This document shows positions 43,419-51,967 of a stretch of DNA of 58,229 nucleotides, piece after piece. Positions within the stretch are counted from its first letter, which is position 1; each line of letters begins with the position of its first letter. This stretch comes from Lachnospiraceae bacterium (GTDB lineage: Bacteria > Bacillota > Clostridia > Lachnospirales > Lachnospiraceae): the NCBI GenBank assembly GCA_022768465.1, contig JALELZ010000004.1, positions 1 to 58,229 on the forward strand, given 5' to 3'. The notes beneath the pieces are model-generated. The model had not been told where the DNA came from. It ran no database searches and was given only the letters and a program-made list of their open reading frames with translations. Position numbers and translations under genes: made by a program.

Positions 43419-44726
43419 ATGAAAACTGCAGCAGTTATATGTGAATACAACCCGTTTCATAACGGACACCACTATCAGCTTGAATATATTAAAGAAAAGC
43501 TCGGTGCCGACTTTGTCGTATCCATAATGAGCGGCAATTTTGTTCAGCGCGGCGAGCCTGCACTGATAGATAAATATGAACGCACCCGCACTGCACTTAT
43601 TAACGGAGCAGATCTTGTGCTTGAAATACCAACAGTATTCGCTGCCTCATCTGCTGCCGAATTTGCTGCTGCCGGCGTAGGAATAGCCGTCAAAAGCGGC
43701 ATCATTGACATGCTCTGTTTCGGAACAGAAGGCGGTACTGTGTTTGAAGATATCAGGCAGTATGCCGGGCTCATTTACTCCAATAATAATTCAGATCATT
43801 GCTCTGCTGCACATTCTTTATCCTCCGAATCCTCTGATAAGACATCAGTCTTTGATGCACTTATTCAAAAATACTTAAAATCAGGAGAGACCTACCCTAA
43901 GGCTGTAAGTCTTGCCGCCGAAAGCATTTACGGCATTGAAAAGGCTTCAAAGCTTTCACTTCCTAATAATATTTTAGCTGCGGCATATATTAATGCGCTT
44001 TCACACCCTGAGATATTCTTTCCTTTAGGAGAAATCTATGCACAAGCAGCCGATATAAAGCCTTTTGCGATAGAACGAAAGGGCTCAGGCTATGCAGATT
44101 CTTCTCTGAACGATGGCTTTGCTTCGGCATCGGCTCTTCGCTCTTTTATATTTAACGAAGCAACAGGAATTGACCGTATATCAGAGCTTTCCGCTTATGT
44201 TCCGCCTGATATGCTTGAAGCTTTAAAAAAAGCCGCCGTAGAAAACAGACTGATCTCCGGCAATGATCTAAGCATACTTCTTTCAGCAAGGCTTCTTGAT
44301 GCTTCCGCCAAAGGGATCGACCTTGGCACTTACCTTGATGTCAGCCGTGAAATTGCCGACAGACTTAATAATAACACAGACCGTATAATGAGCTTTGACG
44401 AAAGAGCAGCTTTCACAAAGACAAGGCAATATACCTACAGCCGCATATCCAGAGCGCTCCTTCATATCACTCTCGGCATCACTAATAAAGAGTTTAATGA
44501 AAGAAAGGCTCATGGCTATATAAACTATTTAAGAATATTAGGTTTCAGACAGGACGCCGCCGGAAAGGGTCTGTTAAAGGAGCTTAAAACAAAAGCCCTT
44601 GTTCCGGTAGTTACAAAGCCCGCCGATCATAAGGCACTTATATCCCGCGATATTTATTTTGATCAGCTTTACTGGTCCTTAAAATCACAAAAGGGCGAAT
44701 ATGAACGCCCTCCTGTAATCGTCTGA
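43419..44726 (+). CDS. tmcAL: tRNA(Met) cytidine acetate ligase (TmcAL/YlbM)
   Basis: TmcAL makes N4-acetylcytidine at the wobble position of elongator tRNA-Met from acetate and ATP. The nucleotidyltransferase N-terminus AAVICEYNPFHNGHHYQL has the HxGH signature at 14-17, and MSGNFVQRGEPA follows. The C-terminal half is an RNA-binding helical domain. The start at 43419 fits the family N-terminus and a GGAG site. It converges with sstT. Confidence 0.93.
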   Translation: MKTAAVICEYNPFHNGHHYQLEYIKEKLGADFVVSIMSGNFVQRGEPALIDKYERTRTALINGADLVLEIPTVFAASSAAEFAAAGVGIAVKSGIIDMLCFGTEGGTVFEDIRQYAGLIYSNNNSDHCSAAHSLSSESSDKTSVFDALIQKYLKSGETYPKAVSLAAESIYGIEKASKLSLPNNILAAAYINALSHPEIFFPLGEIYAQAADIKPFAIERKGSGYADSSLNDGFASASALRSFIFNEATGIDRISELSAYVPPDMLEALKKAAVENRLISGNDLSILLSARLLDASAKGIDLGTYLDVSREIADRLNNNTDRIMSFDERAAFTKTRQYTYSRISRALLHITLGITNKEFNERKAHGYINYLRILGFRQDAAGKGLLKELKTKALVPVVTKPADHKALISRDIYFDQLYWSLKSQKGEYERPPVIV

Positions 44727-44740
44727 AAATTCAGACTATA

Positions 44741-45967
44741 TTAAAATTCAACCTTCCTGCCGTGCTTTAAGTTCTCATAAAACTCTGCTGTAGCAGTGAA
44801 AAGAACGTCTGTGTTGGAGTTTATTGCAGTCTCTACAGAGTCCTGAATAACTCCGATGATAAAGCCTACGGCAACCGCCTGCATAGCGATGTCATTTCCG
44901 ATTCCGAAAAGTGAGCAGGCCATAGGAATAAGCATAAGTGATCCTCCTGCAACTCCTGAAGCTCCGCATGCACCTAAAGCTGAAAGCACGCTTAAGAATA
45001 TAGCTGTAGGAATATCTACATGGATTCCGAGAGTATGTGCACACGCCATAGTCATTACAGTTATAGTAACTGCGGCACCTCCCATGTTTATGGTTGCACC
45101 AAGCGGGATCGATACTGAATAGAAATCACGGTCAAGTCCAAGATTCTCACAAAGTGTCATGTTGACCGGAATATTTGCAGCTGAGCTTCTTGTAAAGAAG
45201 GCTGTAATACCGCTTTCCTTAATGCATCTGAATACGAGCGGATAAGGATTTCTCTTTAAGAATACTCCCACTATAAGCGGATAGAATATAAGCTGAACTA
45301 TAGCCATGCTGCTTAAGAGTACAATAAGGAGTTTTCCGTAGGTCGTGAAAATTCCGAGACCGCTCTCAGAAACCGCGCTGTATACAAGTCCGCATACACC
45401 GAACGGAGCCATCTGAATTATCCATCTTACTGTAATAGAAACCATCTCGGCAAGATCTGCTATAACTGCACTGGTCTTGTCTGCCTTAAGACTGTTAAGA
45501 GCCGTTCCTCCAAGCACTGCCCAGAAAAGAATACCGATGTAGTTAGCATCCACAAGCGCTGAAACAGGGTTTGTTACCATATTTTTTATAAGGTTCATGA
45601 GCACTTCGCCGATGCCGCTCGGTGCCGCTGTTTCTCCTGCTCCGACTACGAGATCCATATTGACAGGCATTATAAAGCTTGCAAGCACTGCAACTACAGA
45701 TGCTAAAAGTGTGCCTAAAAGATACAGAATAATAACTGTCTTAAAGCGGCTGCCTATACCGCTGTTGGCATTTGCCAATGAACTGAGTACTAAAAGGAAA
45801 ACGAGCACAGGTGCAACTCCCTTAAGTGCACCAACGAAAACGCTTCCAAATACAGCAATGCCTCCTGCCTGCGGAACAGCTATGCCTATTAGAGCACCGA
45901 TAGCAAGACCTACCAATATTCTTAAAATAAGGCTGATCTCTGTCCATTTTTTGAAGATTTGTTTCAT
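44741..45967 (-). CDS. sstT: Na+/serine-threonine symporter SstT
   Basis: The 408-residue dicarboxylate/amino-acid:cation symporter has the SstT-type start FKKWTEISLILRILVGLAIG. The two hairpin motifs are RSSAANIPVNMTLCENLGL and SALGACGASGVAGGSLMLIP. It imports serine and threonine with Na+. An adjacent GTG (45970) and ATG (45967) can both serve as start after AAAAGG. It is monocistronic and has an unusual structured leader. Confidence 0.94.
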   Translation of the reverse strand: MKQIFKKWTEISLILRILVGLAIGALIGIAVPQAGGIAVFGSVFVGALKGVAPVLVFLLVLSSLANANSGIGSRFKTVIILYLLGTLLASVVAVLASFIMPVNMDLVVGAGETAAPSGIGEVLMNLIKNMVTNPVSALVDANYIGILFWAVLGGTALNSLKADKTSAVIADLAEMVSITVRWIIQMAPFGVCGLVYSAVSESGLGIFTTYGKLLIVLLSSMAIVQLIFYPLIVGVFLKRNPYPLVFRCIKESGITAFFTRSSAANIPVNMTLCENLGLDRDFYSVSIPLGATINMGGAAVTITVMTMACAHTLGIHVDIPTAIFLSVLSALGACGASGVAGGSLMLIPMACSLFGIGNDIAMQAVAVGFIIGVIQDSVETAINSNTDVLFTATAEFYENLKHGRKVEF

Positions 45968-45996
45968 CACTTTATTACCTTTTCCCCCTGAAATTT

Positions 45997-46080
45997 AAAC
46001 GATTATGCCCCTAAGACAAAATAAGACTAAATCTGTCGTTTTATTGTATATGCGACAGATTCGGTCTCGAACAATCGTTT
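45997..46080 (-). ncRNA. Structured leader RNA upstream of sstT, no known class
   Basis: Between promoter-like AT-rich sequence and the sstT start, an 8-bp closing helix (AAACGATT 45997-46004 with AATCGTTT 46073-46080) encloses an almost perfect long hairpin. The hairpin arms are AGACTAAATCTGTCG (46024-46038) and CGACAGATTCGGTCT (46053-46067), with one mismatch and one wobble and a 14-base loop. About 19 bases containing CTTAGGGGC lie single-stranded between hairpin and closing helix on the 3' side of the RNA. The ribosome site GGGGGAAAAGG follows directly. I recognise no riboswitch family. Confidence 0.55.
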
Positions 46081-46127
46081 TTCACGATATATATTATTAC
46101 ATTTTTTGAAGTTTGAAAATACTTTTT

Positions 46128-46958
46128 TCAGATTATCACTAAATTGGATACACTGTCCTGCGGAGCTACGCTTAAAGCCAGCATTTTAACCGCTTCGGCA
46201 CCACAAGCACTTGTAAGTTCAGCTCTTACTGTGCCGAGCGCTTTTTCAGGTGTATTGTTTTCATGGCTTAAGTGTCCCAGAATAACATTTTTAAGCTTAG
46301 GTGATATTATTTCTGAAAGCAGCTGACCTGAGGCATTATTGCTCAAGTGTCCGTCAGATGACATTATCCTTCGTTTGAGCATAGCAGGATACGGTCCGTT
46401 CACAAGCATCCCTCTGTCATGATTAGCTTCAAGTATAGCTGCGTCAAGAAGCTTCATGTGGTCAGCTATCATATCATCAAAATGTCCGCAGTCAGTCAGC
46501 ACGGCTGCCTCTTTATGCTCCATCTGTCCGGCATTTTCCTGAAATGCCTCAAATCTGTAGGCACACGGCTCAGCAACATCGTGATATATTCGAAAAGGCA
46601 GAATATCAATGTCACCTATCGAAAAATATCTGTCCGTTGCAACCTCTTCCATAAGTCTGCGGCCGGCATAATTAAAATACTCATCTCCGCTAGCATCAGC
46701 TAATGCCTTAAGTGTTCCTCCTGTAGCATATACCGGAATGTCATAGGCCTGCATAAGGCGCTTAACTCCCTTTATATGATCAGAATGCTCATGTGTTATA
46801 AGTAATGCATCTATATCATCAAGCGTATATCCCACACTTTTTAAAAGTTCATTTGCTTTTCTTCCCGACACTCCGCAATCGACCAAAAGCTTTGTATTTT
46901 CGGTGCAGACAAGCGCAGCATTGCCCTTGCTGCCGCTCGAAAGACTCACAAGTTTCAT
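46128..46958 (-). CDS. MBL-fold exonuclease-like hydrolase (WalJ/YycJ/VicX)
   Basis: The metallo-beta-lactamase fold is shown by THEHSDH at 55-61, the metal-binding TDCGH near 155-159 and GHLSHENN near 230-237. Members of this branch are dinuclear metal nucleases linked to DNA repair and the WalKR system, although no walKR genes are near. The start overlaps coaE by 4 bases (ATGA), and it ends the polA operon. Confidence 0.9.
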   Translation of the reverse strand: MKLVSLSSGSKGNAALVCTENTKLLVDCGVSGRKANELLKSVGYTLDDIDALLITHEHSDHIKGVKRLMQAYDIPVYATGGTLKALADASGDEYFNYAGRRLMEEVATDRYFSIGDIDILPFRIYHDVAEPCAYRFEAFQENAGQMEHKEAAVLTDCGHFDDMIADHMKLLDAAILEANHDRGMLVNGPYPAMLKRRIMSSDGHLSNNASGQLLSEIISPKLKNVILGHLSHENNTPEKALGTVRAELTSACGAEAVKMLALSVAPQDSVSNLVII

Positions 46959-47647
46959 TTAAGCAGTTCCTCTATCTGCCCGGCGGTTTGTTCCTCCGAG
47001 CCAGAATTATCTATTACATGATCTGCCAGCTTTTTGAATTCATCGGCAGATCTCTGACTTTTAATAATACTGATACATTTTTCCTTTGAGTATCCGCGGC
47101 TTTTCATAAGTCGCTCTATGCGTGTTTCATCATCCGCATAAATATACCAGGTCTTTTCACAAATATCCTCAAATTCAGCATCAGGAAGAGCCGATTCCAC
47201 AGCGGCAAATGCCCCTTCGCCGACCTCTTTTTCATGCTCTCTTATTTGTTCTCTGACATAGCTCCAGACTGCAGGATGTACTATAGCATTGACCTTTTTT
47301 AAGGCTTCATTATCCGAATAAATAAGCTGTGCAAACTTCGCCTTATCTATCGGTCTAAGCTCTAAGCCCCTTTCAGCCTTTTTTTTAGCTCTGTTATAAT
47401 ATTCCGGAGTGGTTTCATCCTGAAGCTTTTTTTGAGAATTTCTTTCTGATTGAGCCTTGCTGTCATCATCCACAAGTATTGCCGTTCCGAATACTTCTGT
47501 AAGCTTTTTATAGACAGACTCTCCCGGTCTTTCAAGCTCCTTTGCTATATCATCCGTCTTAAGTATCAGAAAACCATATTCATTTTTTAATATATCGGTG
47601 ACAGTGCTCTTTCCGCTTCCTACACCGCCTATAAGCCCCAATACCAT
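46955..47647 (-). CDS. coaE: Dephospho-CoA kinase
   Basis: CoaE phosphorylates dephospho-CoA, the last step of CoA synthesis. The P-loop GLIGGVGSGKST is at 4-15, and the CoA-binding segments INAIVHP-like (VNAIVHPAVW) and later residues fit. At 230 residues it has an extra charged segment of about 25-30 residues near 65-95 relative to typical 200-residue members. An AGGTG site precedes the ATG at 47647, which follows the stop of the small upstream gene by one base. Confidence 0.93.
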   Translation of the reverse strand: MVLGLIGGVGSGKSTVTDILKNEYGFLILKTDDIAKELERPGESVYKKLTEVFGTAILVDDDSKAQSERNSQKKLQDETTPEYYNRAKKKAERGLELRPIDKAKFAQLIYSDNEALKKVNAIVHPAVWSYVREQIREHEKEVGEGAFAAVESALPDAEFEDICEKTWYIYADDETRIERLMKSRGYSKEKCISIIKSQRSADEFKKLADHVIDNSGSEEQTAGQIEELLK

Positions 47648-47648
47648 T

Positions 47649-48002
47649 TTATGCACCTGTACTTTCTGATCGTAACAGCTCTTCATTGAGATAATCGATG
47701 GCGGCATCTATGCCGGCATCATTAAAAGCAAAATCACTGATCCTTATCTCTTCCTCAGGAGTATTATCAAAGGCAAACGGCCCGTTCCATACATAACAGC
47801 GAAGCACTGTTTTTTTCTCCGGCTGTTCCCCGCCTTCGCCTAAAGTATTCTTATCCGTTTCTGCCTCGATCTCGGTTTTAGCCATTTTATATCTGAGCTT
47901 TCTTTTTGACCCCGTATAAGATGTCTTCTTCAAAAATGACAACGGCAGGACATCGTGTCTTGTGATCTCCTTTGTTATCATTTCCGGTTTAATGACACTC
48001 AT
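47649..48002 (-). CDS. Conserved small protein between polA and coaE
   Basis: The ATG at 48002 has GGAGG 8 bases upstream, and the gene overlaps polA by 14 bases. The 117-residue product begins MSVIKPEMITKEITRHDVLP, has a basic segment KRKLRYKMAK, an acidic linker and the end WNGPFAFDN...DYLNEELL. I do not recognise a domain. The tight coupling to polA and coaE makes it a real gene; its role is open. Confidence 0.75.
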   Translation of the reverse strand: MSVIKPEMITKEITRHDVLPLSFLKKTSYTGSKRKLRYKMAKTEIEAETDKNTLGEGGEQPEKKTVLRCYVWNGPFAFDNTPEEEIRISDFAFNDAGIDAAIDYLNEELLRSESTGA

Positions 48003-50757
48003 ACCAGTTTCCTCCGTCTCTGACATCCGCCATAAGACGCACCGCAAGCTGTGCTGCATTTTCCATGCAGTCCTTAACTATACGTTTTACTTTTTCGACC
48101 TCATCCAAGGCAGTCTCAATAAGAAGCTCGTCATGCACCTGAAGAACTATCCTTGATTTCATGCCCTTTAATGCCTCGTCAGTACTGTTCATGGCAATCT
48201 TCATAATGTCTGCAGCTGTTCCCTGAATAGGCGAATTCATAGCTATTCGCTCTCCGAAATTCCTCTGCATAAAGTTGGAGGACTTAAGCTCAGGTATAGG
48301 CCTGATCCTTCCGAAGTATGTTCTTACAAAGCCCTGCTTTTTTGCATCCTCAACGCAGCCGTCAAGATACTCCTTTACCTTAGGATAGCTTTCGAAATAT
48401 TTATCAATGTATTCGTTCGCCTCTTTACGGCTTATTGAAAGACCTTCTCCGAGACCGAATGCCGAAATACCGTATACTATTCCGAAATTGACAGCCTTGG
48501 CATTTCGTCTCATCTCTGGAGTAACCTCGTCTATAGGCGTATGGAAAACCTGGGAAGCAGTCAGTGTATGAATATCTACTGCATTTTTATAGGCATCAAT
48601 AAGCACCTGGTCTCCCGAAAGTGCGGCAAGTATCCTTAATTCTACCTGACTGTAATCGGCATCAACAAAGGTAAAGCCTTCTTCCGGTACAAATACCTTT
48701 CGTATTTCCTTTCCTTCATCAGTCCTTACCGGAATGTTCTGAAGATTCGGCTCTGTGCTGGATATTCTTCCTGTAGCTGTAATAGTCTGATTGAAGGTGC
48801 CGTGTATCCTGCCGTCTGCCGAAATATATTCGGTAAGTCCTACGGCGTAGGTTGAGTAAAGCTTTGTAAGCGCTCTGTATCTTAATACCTTAGGGATAAC
48901 GGCATGCTCTCCTGCCGCTTTTTCAAGCACATCTGCAGCCGTCGAATAACCGGTCTTTGTCTTTTTTGCTCCCTTTATACCCAGCTTTTCAAAAAGTATC
49001 TGTCCTAACTGTGACGGAGAATTGATGTTGAACTGTTCGCCTGCAAGCTCATATATCTCTTCTGTGAGTACGTCTATCTGACTCTTTAAAAATGCCGCAT
49101 AGCTGTCAAGCGAAGCTCTGTCAACCTTGATTCCGGCCTTTTCCATGCTGTCAAGAGAATATACGAGCGGCAGCTCTATCTCCTTATAAAGCTTCATTGT
49201 GCCGTCATCCTCAAGCTTCTTTCTGAGCTTTTTGTCTGCAAGCAAAGGAATGACTGCATTAAGCGCAGCATATTTAACCGCATTATCCTTTGACGCTTTC
49301 ACATCAACTGTATCTGCATTCTTCTTTTTGGATTTCTTAGCTGTTGCTTTAGTCTCCTCAGATTCCATAGCCATACCAAAAAGACTCAGCTGCTCAATAG
49401 TATTCATACCCAGCATATCGAAAAGATCACTCTTTCCTATAAGCTCCTGCCTGTTTTCTACAGCCATGCTGAGCATGTCTCTTGCAAGATCATCATATTC
49501 ATAGGTATTTCTGTTTGGATCTATAAGATACTGTGCTATGCCATAGTCATCTATAAATTCATTCTTTTCAAAGCTTACAGCCTTAAGCTGTGATTTCAGG
49601 TCTATTGTAACTGTTCTTTTACCGTCCGCTATACGATTATTAATAAGCTCCTTTATGTCTGATTTAAGTCTTTCTGCAGGATAGCTTTCTCCTGAACATA
49701 TGACAAACATCCTTTCCTCAGAAAGAACAAGCGCAAAGCATAAATTATCGCCCTCAGCAAAAATATGCATGCCTACAGCATCCTCTTCACGGCTGTCCTT
49801 AAATGCAATACCTGCCATGAACGGATCTGTCACAAGCTTTATGTTGTCATAGGAGATCGCTGTTTCAGCCACACCCTTTTCATCCGCTAATTTAGAGAAA
49901 CGTGCAACCAGGCTCTTAAGCTCAAGCTCTCTCATAAGGTCTAATGCCGGAGATGTGTATATCTCAGAACACTTTCCCAGGGTCACATCGACATCTATCG
50001 GTACATCGATGTCTATAGTTGCAAGTACCTTTGAAAGCTCCGCACGCTCGTAATTTTCACGCATTTCCTTTTGGGCTCTCGGCGGCTTAAGCTCATCCAA
50101 ATGCTCATGAGCATTTTCAATTGAACCATACTTTGCAATAATGGCTGTCGCAGTCTTAGGCCCCACTCCGTCAAGTCCCGGAATATTGTCAGAGGTATCT
50201 CCCTGAAGCGCCTTAACATCAATAAATTCAGACGGAGTTACCTGATATTCTCTTAAGACATCCTCCGGATAATAATTAAATACCTCAGTTCGTCCCTTTG
50301 AGGTCTTTGGAATGCTTAGCTTAATGTGTTCGTCACAAAGCTGAAGCAGATCTCTGTCACCGGAAACTATAGTCACATCCAGACCCCTGGCCTGTGACCT
50401 TTTCGCAATCGTTCCTAAGATATCGTCAGCCTCATAGCCTTCCAATGTAATAATAGGAAGGTTCATTGCCGTAAGCACCTTCTGAATCAGCGGAACCTGC
50501 TCTAAAAGCTCAACAGGCATAGGCTTTCTAGTGCCTTTATATTCAGGGTAGAGCTTGGTCCTGTTCAGCTTTTGTCTCTCAAGATCAAAGGCTATCGCAG
50601 CATAATCGGCATGCTCGTCATCCATACATTTCAAAAGAATATTAAGAAATCCATACACAGCATTAGTATGGATCCCGGATGAGGTCGTAAGCTCCGGGAT
50701 GCCGTAAAAGGCTCTCGAAAGTATGCTGTGACCATCTATCAATAATAATTTTTCCAT
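47989..50757 (-). CDS. polA: DNA polymerase I
   Basis: The 922-residue enzyme has an N-terminal 5' nuclease domain (LLIDGHSILSRAFYG, then DDILGTIAKR and VSGDRDLLQL), a central remnant of the 3'-5' exonuclease, and a C-terminal polymerase with DYSQVELRILAALSGD and VHDELLIE. The central domain (about 310-480) shows no DxE or other catalytic acids at the expected places, so proofreading is probably absent, as in many Firmicutes. The start is the ATG at 50757, which follows the zf-HC2 stop closely. It repairs gaps and removes RNA primers. Confidence 0.96.
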   Translation of the reverse strand: MEKLLLIDGHSILSRAFYGIPELTTSSGIHTNAVYGFLNILLKCMDDEHADYAAIAFDLERQKLNRTKLYPEYKGTRKPMPVELLEQVPLIQKVLTAMNLPIITLEGYEADDILGTIAKRSQARGLDVTIVSGDRDLLQLCDEHIKLSIPKTSKGRTEVFNYYPEDVLREYQVTPSEFIDVKALQGDTSDNIPGLDGVGPKTATAIIAKYGSIENAHEHLDELKPPRAQKEMRENYERAELSKVLATIDIDVPIDVDVTLGKCSEIYTSPALDLMRELELKSLVARFSKLADEKGVAETAISYDNIKLVTDPFMAGIAFKDSREEDAVGMHIFAEGDNLCFALVLSEERMFVICSGESYPAERLKSDIKELINNRIADGKRTVTIDLKSQLKAVSFEKNEFIDDYGIAQYLIDPNRNTYEYDDLARDMLSMAVENRQELIGKSDLFDMLGMNTIEQLSLFGMAMESEETKATAKKSKKKNADTVDVKASKDNAVKYAALNAVIPLLADKKLRKKLEDDGTMKLYKEIELPLVYSLDSMEKAGIKVDRASLDSYAAFLKSQIDVLTEEIYELAGEQFNINSPSQLGQILFEKLGIKGAKKTKTGYSTAADVLEKAAGEHAVIPKVLRYRALTKLYSTYAVGLTEYISADGRIHGTFNQTITATGRISSTEPNLQNIPVRTDEGKEIRKVFVPEEGFTFVDADYSQVELRILAALSGDQVLIDAYKNAVDIHTLTASQVFHTPIDEVTPEMRRNAKAVNFGIVYGISAFGLGEGLSISRKEANEYIDKYFESYPKVKEYLDGCVEDAKKQGFVRTYFGRIRPIPELKSSNFMQRNFGERIAMNSPIQGTAADIMKIAMNSTDEALKGMKSRIVLQVHDELLIETALDEVEKVKRIVKDCMENAAQLAVRLMADVRDGGNWYECH

Positions 50758-50758
50758 T

Positions 50759-51100
50759 TCACACTCCGACATACATTATTCTAAAAAATATGAAAACAGA
50801 CGCAAGCAATGCCCAGAATGCCACTGTTCCGACGGCATAGGCAGCTCTGATAAGTATCTTTTTGTTCTTTATATAATTAGTATTTTCTTTTGTATTCTGT
50901 CTGAAAGCAGACGAAAGATCATAGCTGGAGTTTTTACGGTCAAGAAGCTTAACGCCCTCTCTCACGATATAGTTTATCTCCAGCTCTTCTGCACAGGACT
51001 TACAGCCTTCAAGATGATGAAGGAAATCATTGAGTTCTTCATCACTAAGCTCCCCGTCAAGATATGCAATTATATCCTTATTAAAGGTAATACAATCCAT
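50759..51100 (-). CDS. zf-HC2 anti-sigma-like membrane protein
   Basis: The N-terminal zinc-binding motif FLHHLEGCKSC (H28/H29, C33, C36) is the HCC module of ECF anti-sigma factors. One transmembrane helix lies at about 80-107. No sigma factor gene is adjacent, so its partner is elsewhere or its job differs. It has no ribosome binding site and its promoter places the transcript start at the ATG itself. It is the first gene of the polA operon, whose ATG follows one base after its stop. Confidence 0.82.
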   Translation of the reverse strand: MDCITFNKDIIAYLDGELSDEELNDFLHHLEGCKSCAEELEINYIVREGVKLLDRKNSSYDLSSAFRQNTKENTNYIKNKKILIRAAYAVGTVAFWALLASVFIFFRIMYVGV

Positions 51101-51106
51101 GGCTAT

Positions 51107-51135
51107 ATTGTATACAGCGTGCAAAGTATTTTCAA
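51107..51135 (-). promoter_or_regulatory. Promoter of the zf-HC2/polA operon, apparently leaderless
   Basis: Minus-strand TTGAAA (51130-51135) and TACAAT (51107-51112) are 17 bases apart. Only six bases separate the -10 box from the ATG at 51098-51100, so transcription should start at or next to the start codon. Confidence 0.6.
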
Positions 51136-51148
51136 GTTATTTTAAACC

Positions 51149-51177
51149 TTGCTTTTGATTAGTATTCATGCTATAAA
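51149..51177 (+). promoter_or_regulatory. Promoter of tRNA-Leu
   Basis: TTGCTT (51149-51154) and TATAAA (51172-51177) with a 17-base spacer precede the tRNA by 16 bases. The promoter is divergent from the zf-HC2 promoter, 13 bases apart. Confidence 0.65.
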
Positions 51178-51193
51178 TATAAAGATTATAATT

Positions 51194-51273
51194 GCCGTTG
51201 TGGCGGAATTGGCAGACGCACGTGACTCAAAATCACGCGGGAAACCATGCCGGTTCGAGTCCGGCCAGCGGCA
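51194..51273 (+). tRNA. tRNA-Leu (anticodon CAA)
   Basis: The acceptor arms GCCGTTG and CAGCGGC pair over 7 bp with one wobble. The anticodon stem CGTGA/TCACG holds the loop CTCAAAA, giving anticodon CAA for UUG codons. A long variable region and the T arm GCCGG-TTCGAGT-CCGGC follow. The A discriminator and the long variable region fit leucine. CCA is not encoded and must be added. An intrinsic terminator lies 8 bases downstream. Confidence 0.97.
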
Positions 51274-51280
51274 CTAAAAT

Positions 51281-51317
51281 AGTCGTATGGGGGATTTAAA
51301 ATGAACCTTATACGACT
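51281..51317 (+). terminator. Terminator after tRNA-Leu
   Basis: AGTCGTAT (51281-51288) pairs with ATACGACT (51310-51317), extended by GG/CC pairs, then TTTTTTATTT. The same bases form the 3' end of the truncated DUF5058 reading frame on the other strand. Confidence 0.88.
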
Positions 51318-51682
51318 TTTTTATTTACATAAACGCAAAAACTGCCCATATATTTACATATACGAGCAATTCTTGCTTTAGGAAAAAGTTTATTATGAGG
51401 TTTGTTATGGTGTTTGTCGCCTATTATCTTCCATGCAGGTGTAAAGAAGAATACAACTGCCATAAGTGCAAGTACTGAAACTACCGGTGAAAGTGAAGGT
51501 CCGAGAGATGTGACACATGCCGATCTGATACCTGCTGTGTATCTCTCCTTAGAAATCCCAAGATTCTTACACTCCTTGATTGATTCTTTGAAGAATGCGA
51601 TAGCCTGTGAAACTGATGCGACTACCATGATACCTGAAAGAATCCATAACATAGGACTTGTCATAATTGCTGTTACATCCAT
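51308..51682 (-). pseudogene. DUF5058-type membrane protein, 3' truncated
   Basis: The start at 51682 follows GGGGGAG. The first 75 or so residues (TSPMLWILSGIMVVASVSQAIAFF, then TSLGPSLSPVVSVLALMAVV) look like the N-terminal third of DUF5058 membrane proteins, which are normally about 240 residues. After VFFFTPAWK the sequence becomes a basic, non-membrane stretch to residue 124 that matches nothing I know. It runs straight through a strong minus-strand terminator (51340-51371). The 3' two thirds appear to be deleted. Confidence 0.6.
51340..51371 (-). terminator. Terminator inside the truncated DUF5058 frame
   Basis: On the minus strand a 14-bp stem with three G-U pairs and a four-base loop is followed by GTTTTTGCG. 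The wobble pairs exist only in the minus-strand RNA, which fixes its orientation. Confidence 0.75.
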
Positions 51683-51876
51683 AATTTTTTCTCCCCCAAA
51701 TAATATTGTTTTGATGTTATGAACCTCATCTACGTGCATTATAACATACAAAACTACGCCATAATATGACCGTAATATGTCCATAAATAAAAAATGTAGT
51801 TAATTATTTGTCAATATTTCACAAATCCTATATTTCAAGCACAATTTGATGGAATATTCTCATTAATTACTTAAGT

Positions 51877-51911
51877 AAATGCATTCATTATTGCATTTGT
51901 GCGTTATAATG
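51877..51911 (+). promoter_or_regulatory. Promoter/operator region of the YbaK-like gene
   Basis: The extended -10 TGTGCGTTATAATG lies at 51898-51911, with TATAAT at 51905-51910. An AAATGCA-N8-TGCATTT palindrome (51877-51898) occupies the -35 position, where no consensus hexamer is present. The same TGTGCGTTATAA word recurs twice near the XRE-cupin gene. Confidence 0.5.
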
Positions 51912-51967
51912 TATTAAATTATCCTTTTATGAATAAGTAATTTTCTTTAATTATTAAGGAGGAATAT

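Noticed and set aside
43544-43774. Minus-strand frame opposite tmcAL.
   Set aside because: The shadow of a conserved gene with a clear HxGH motif on the plus strand.
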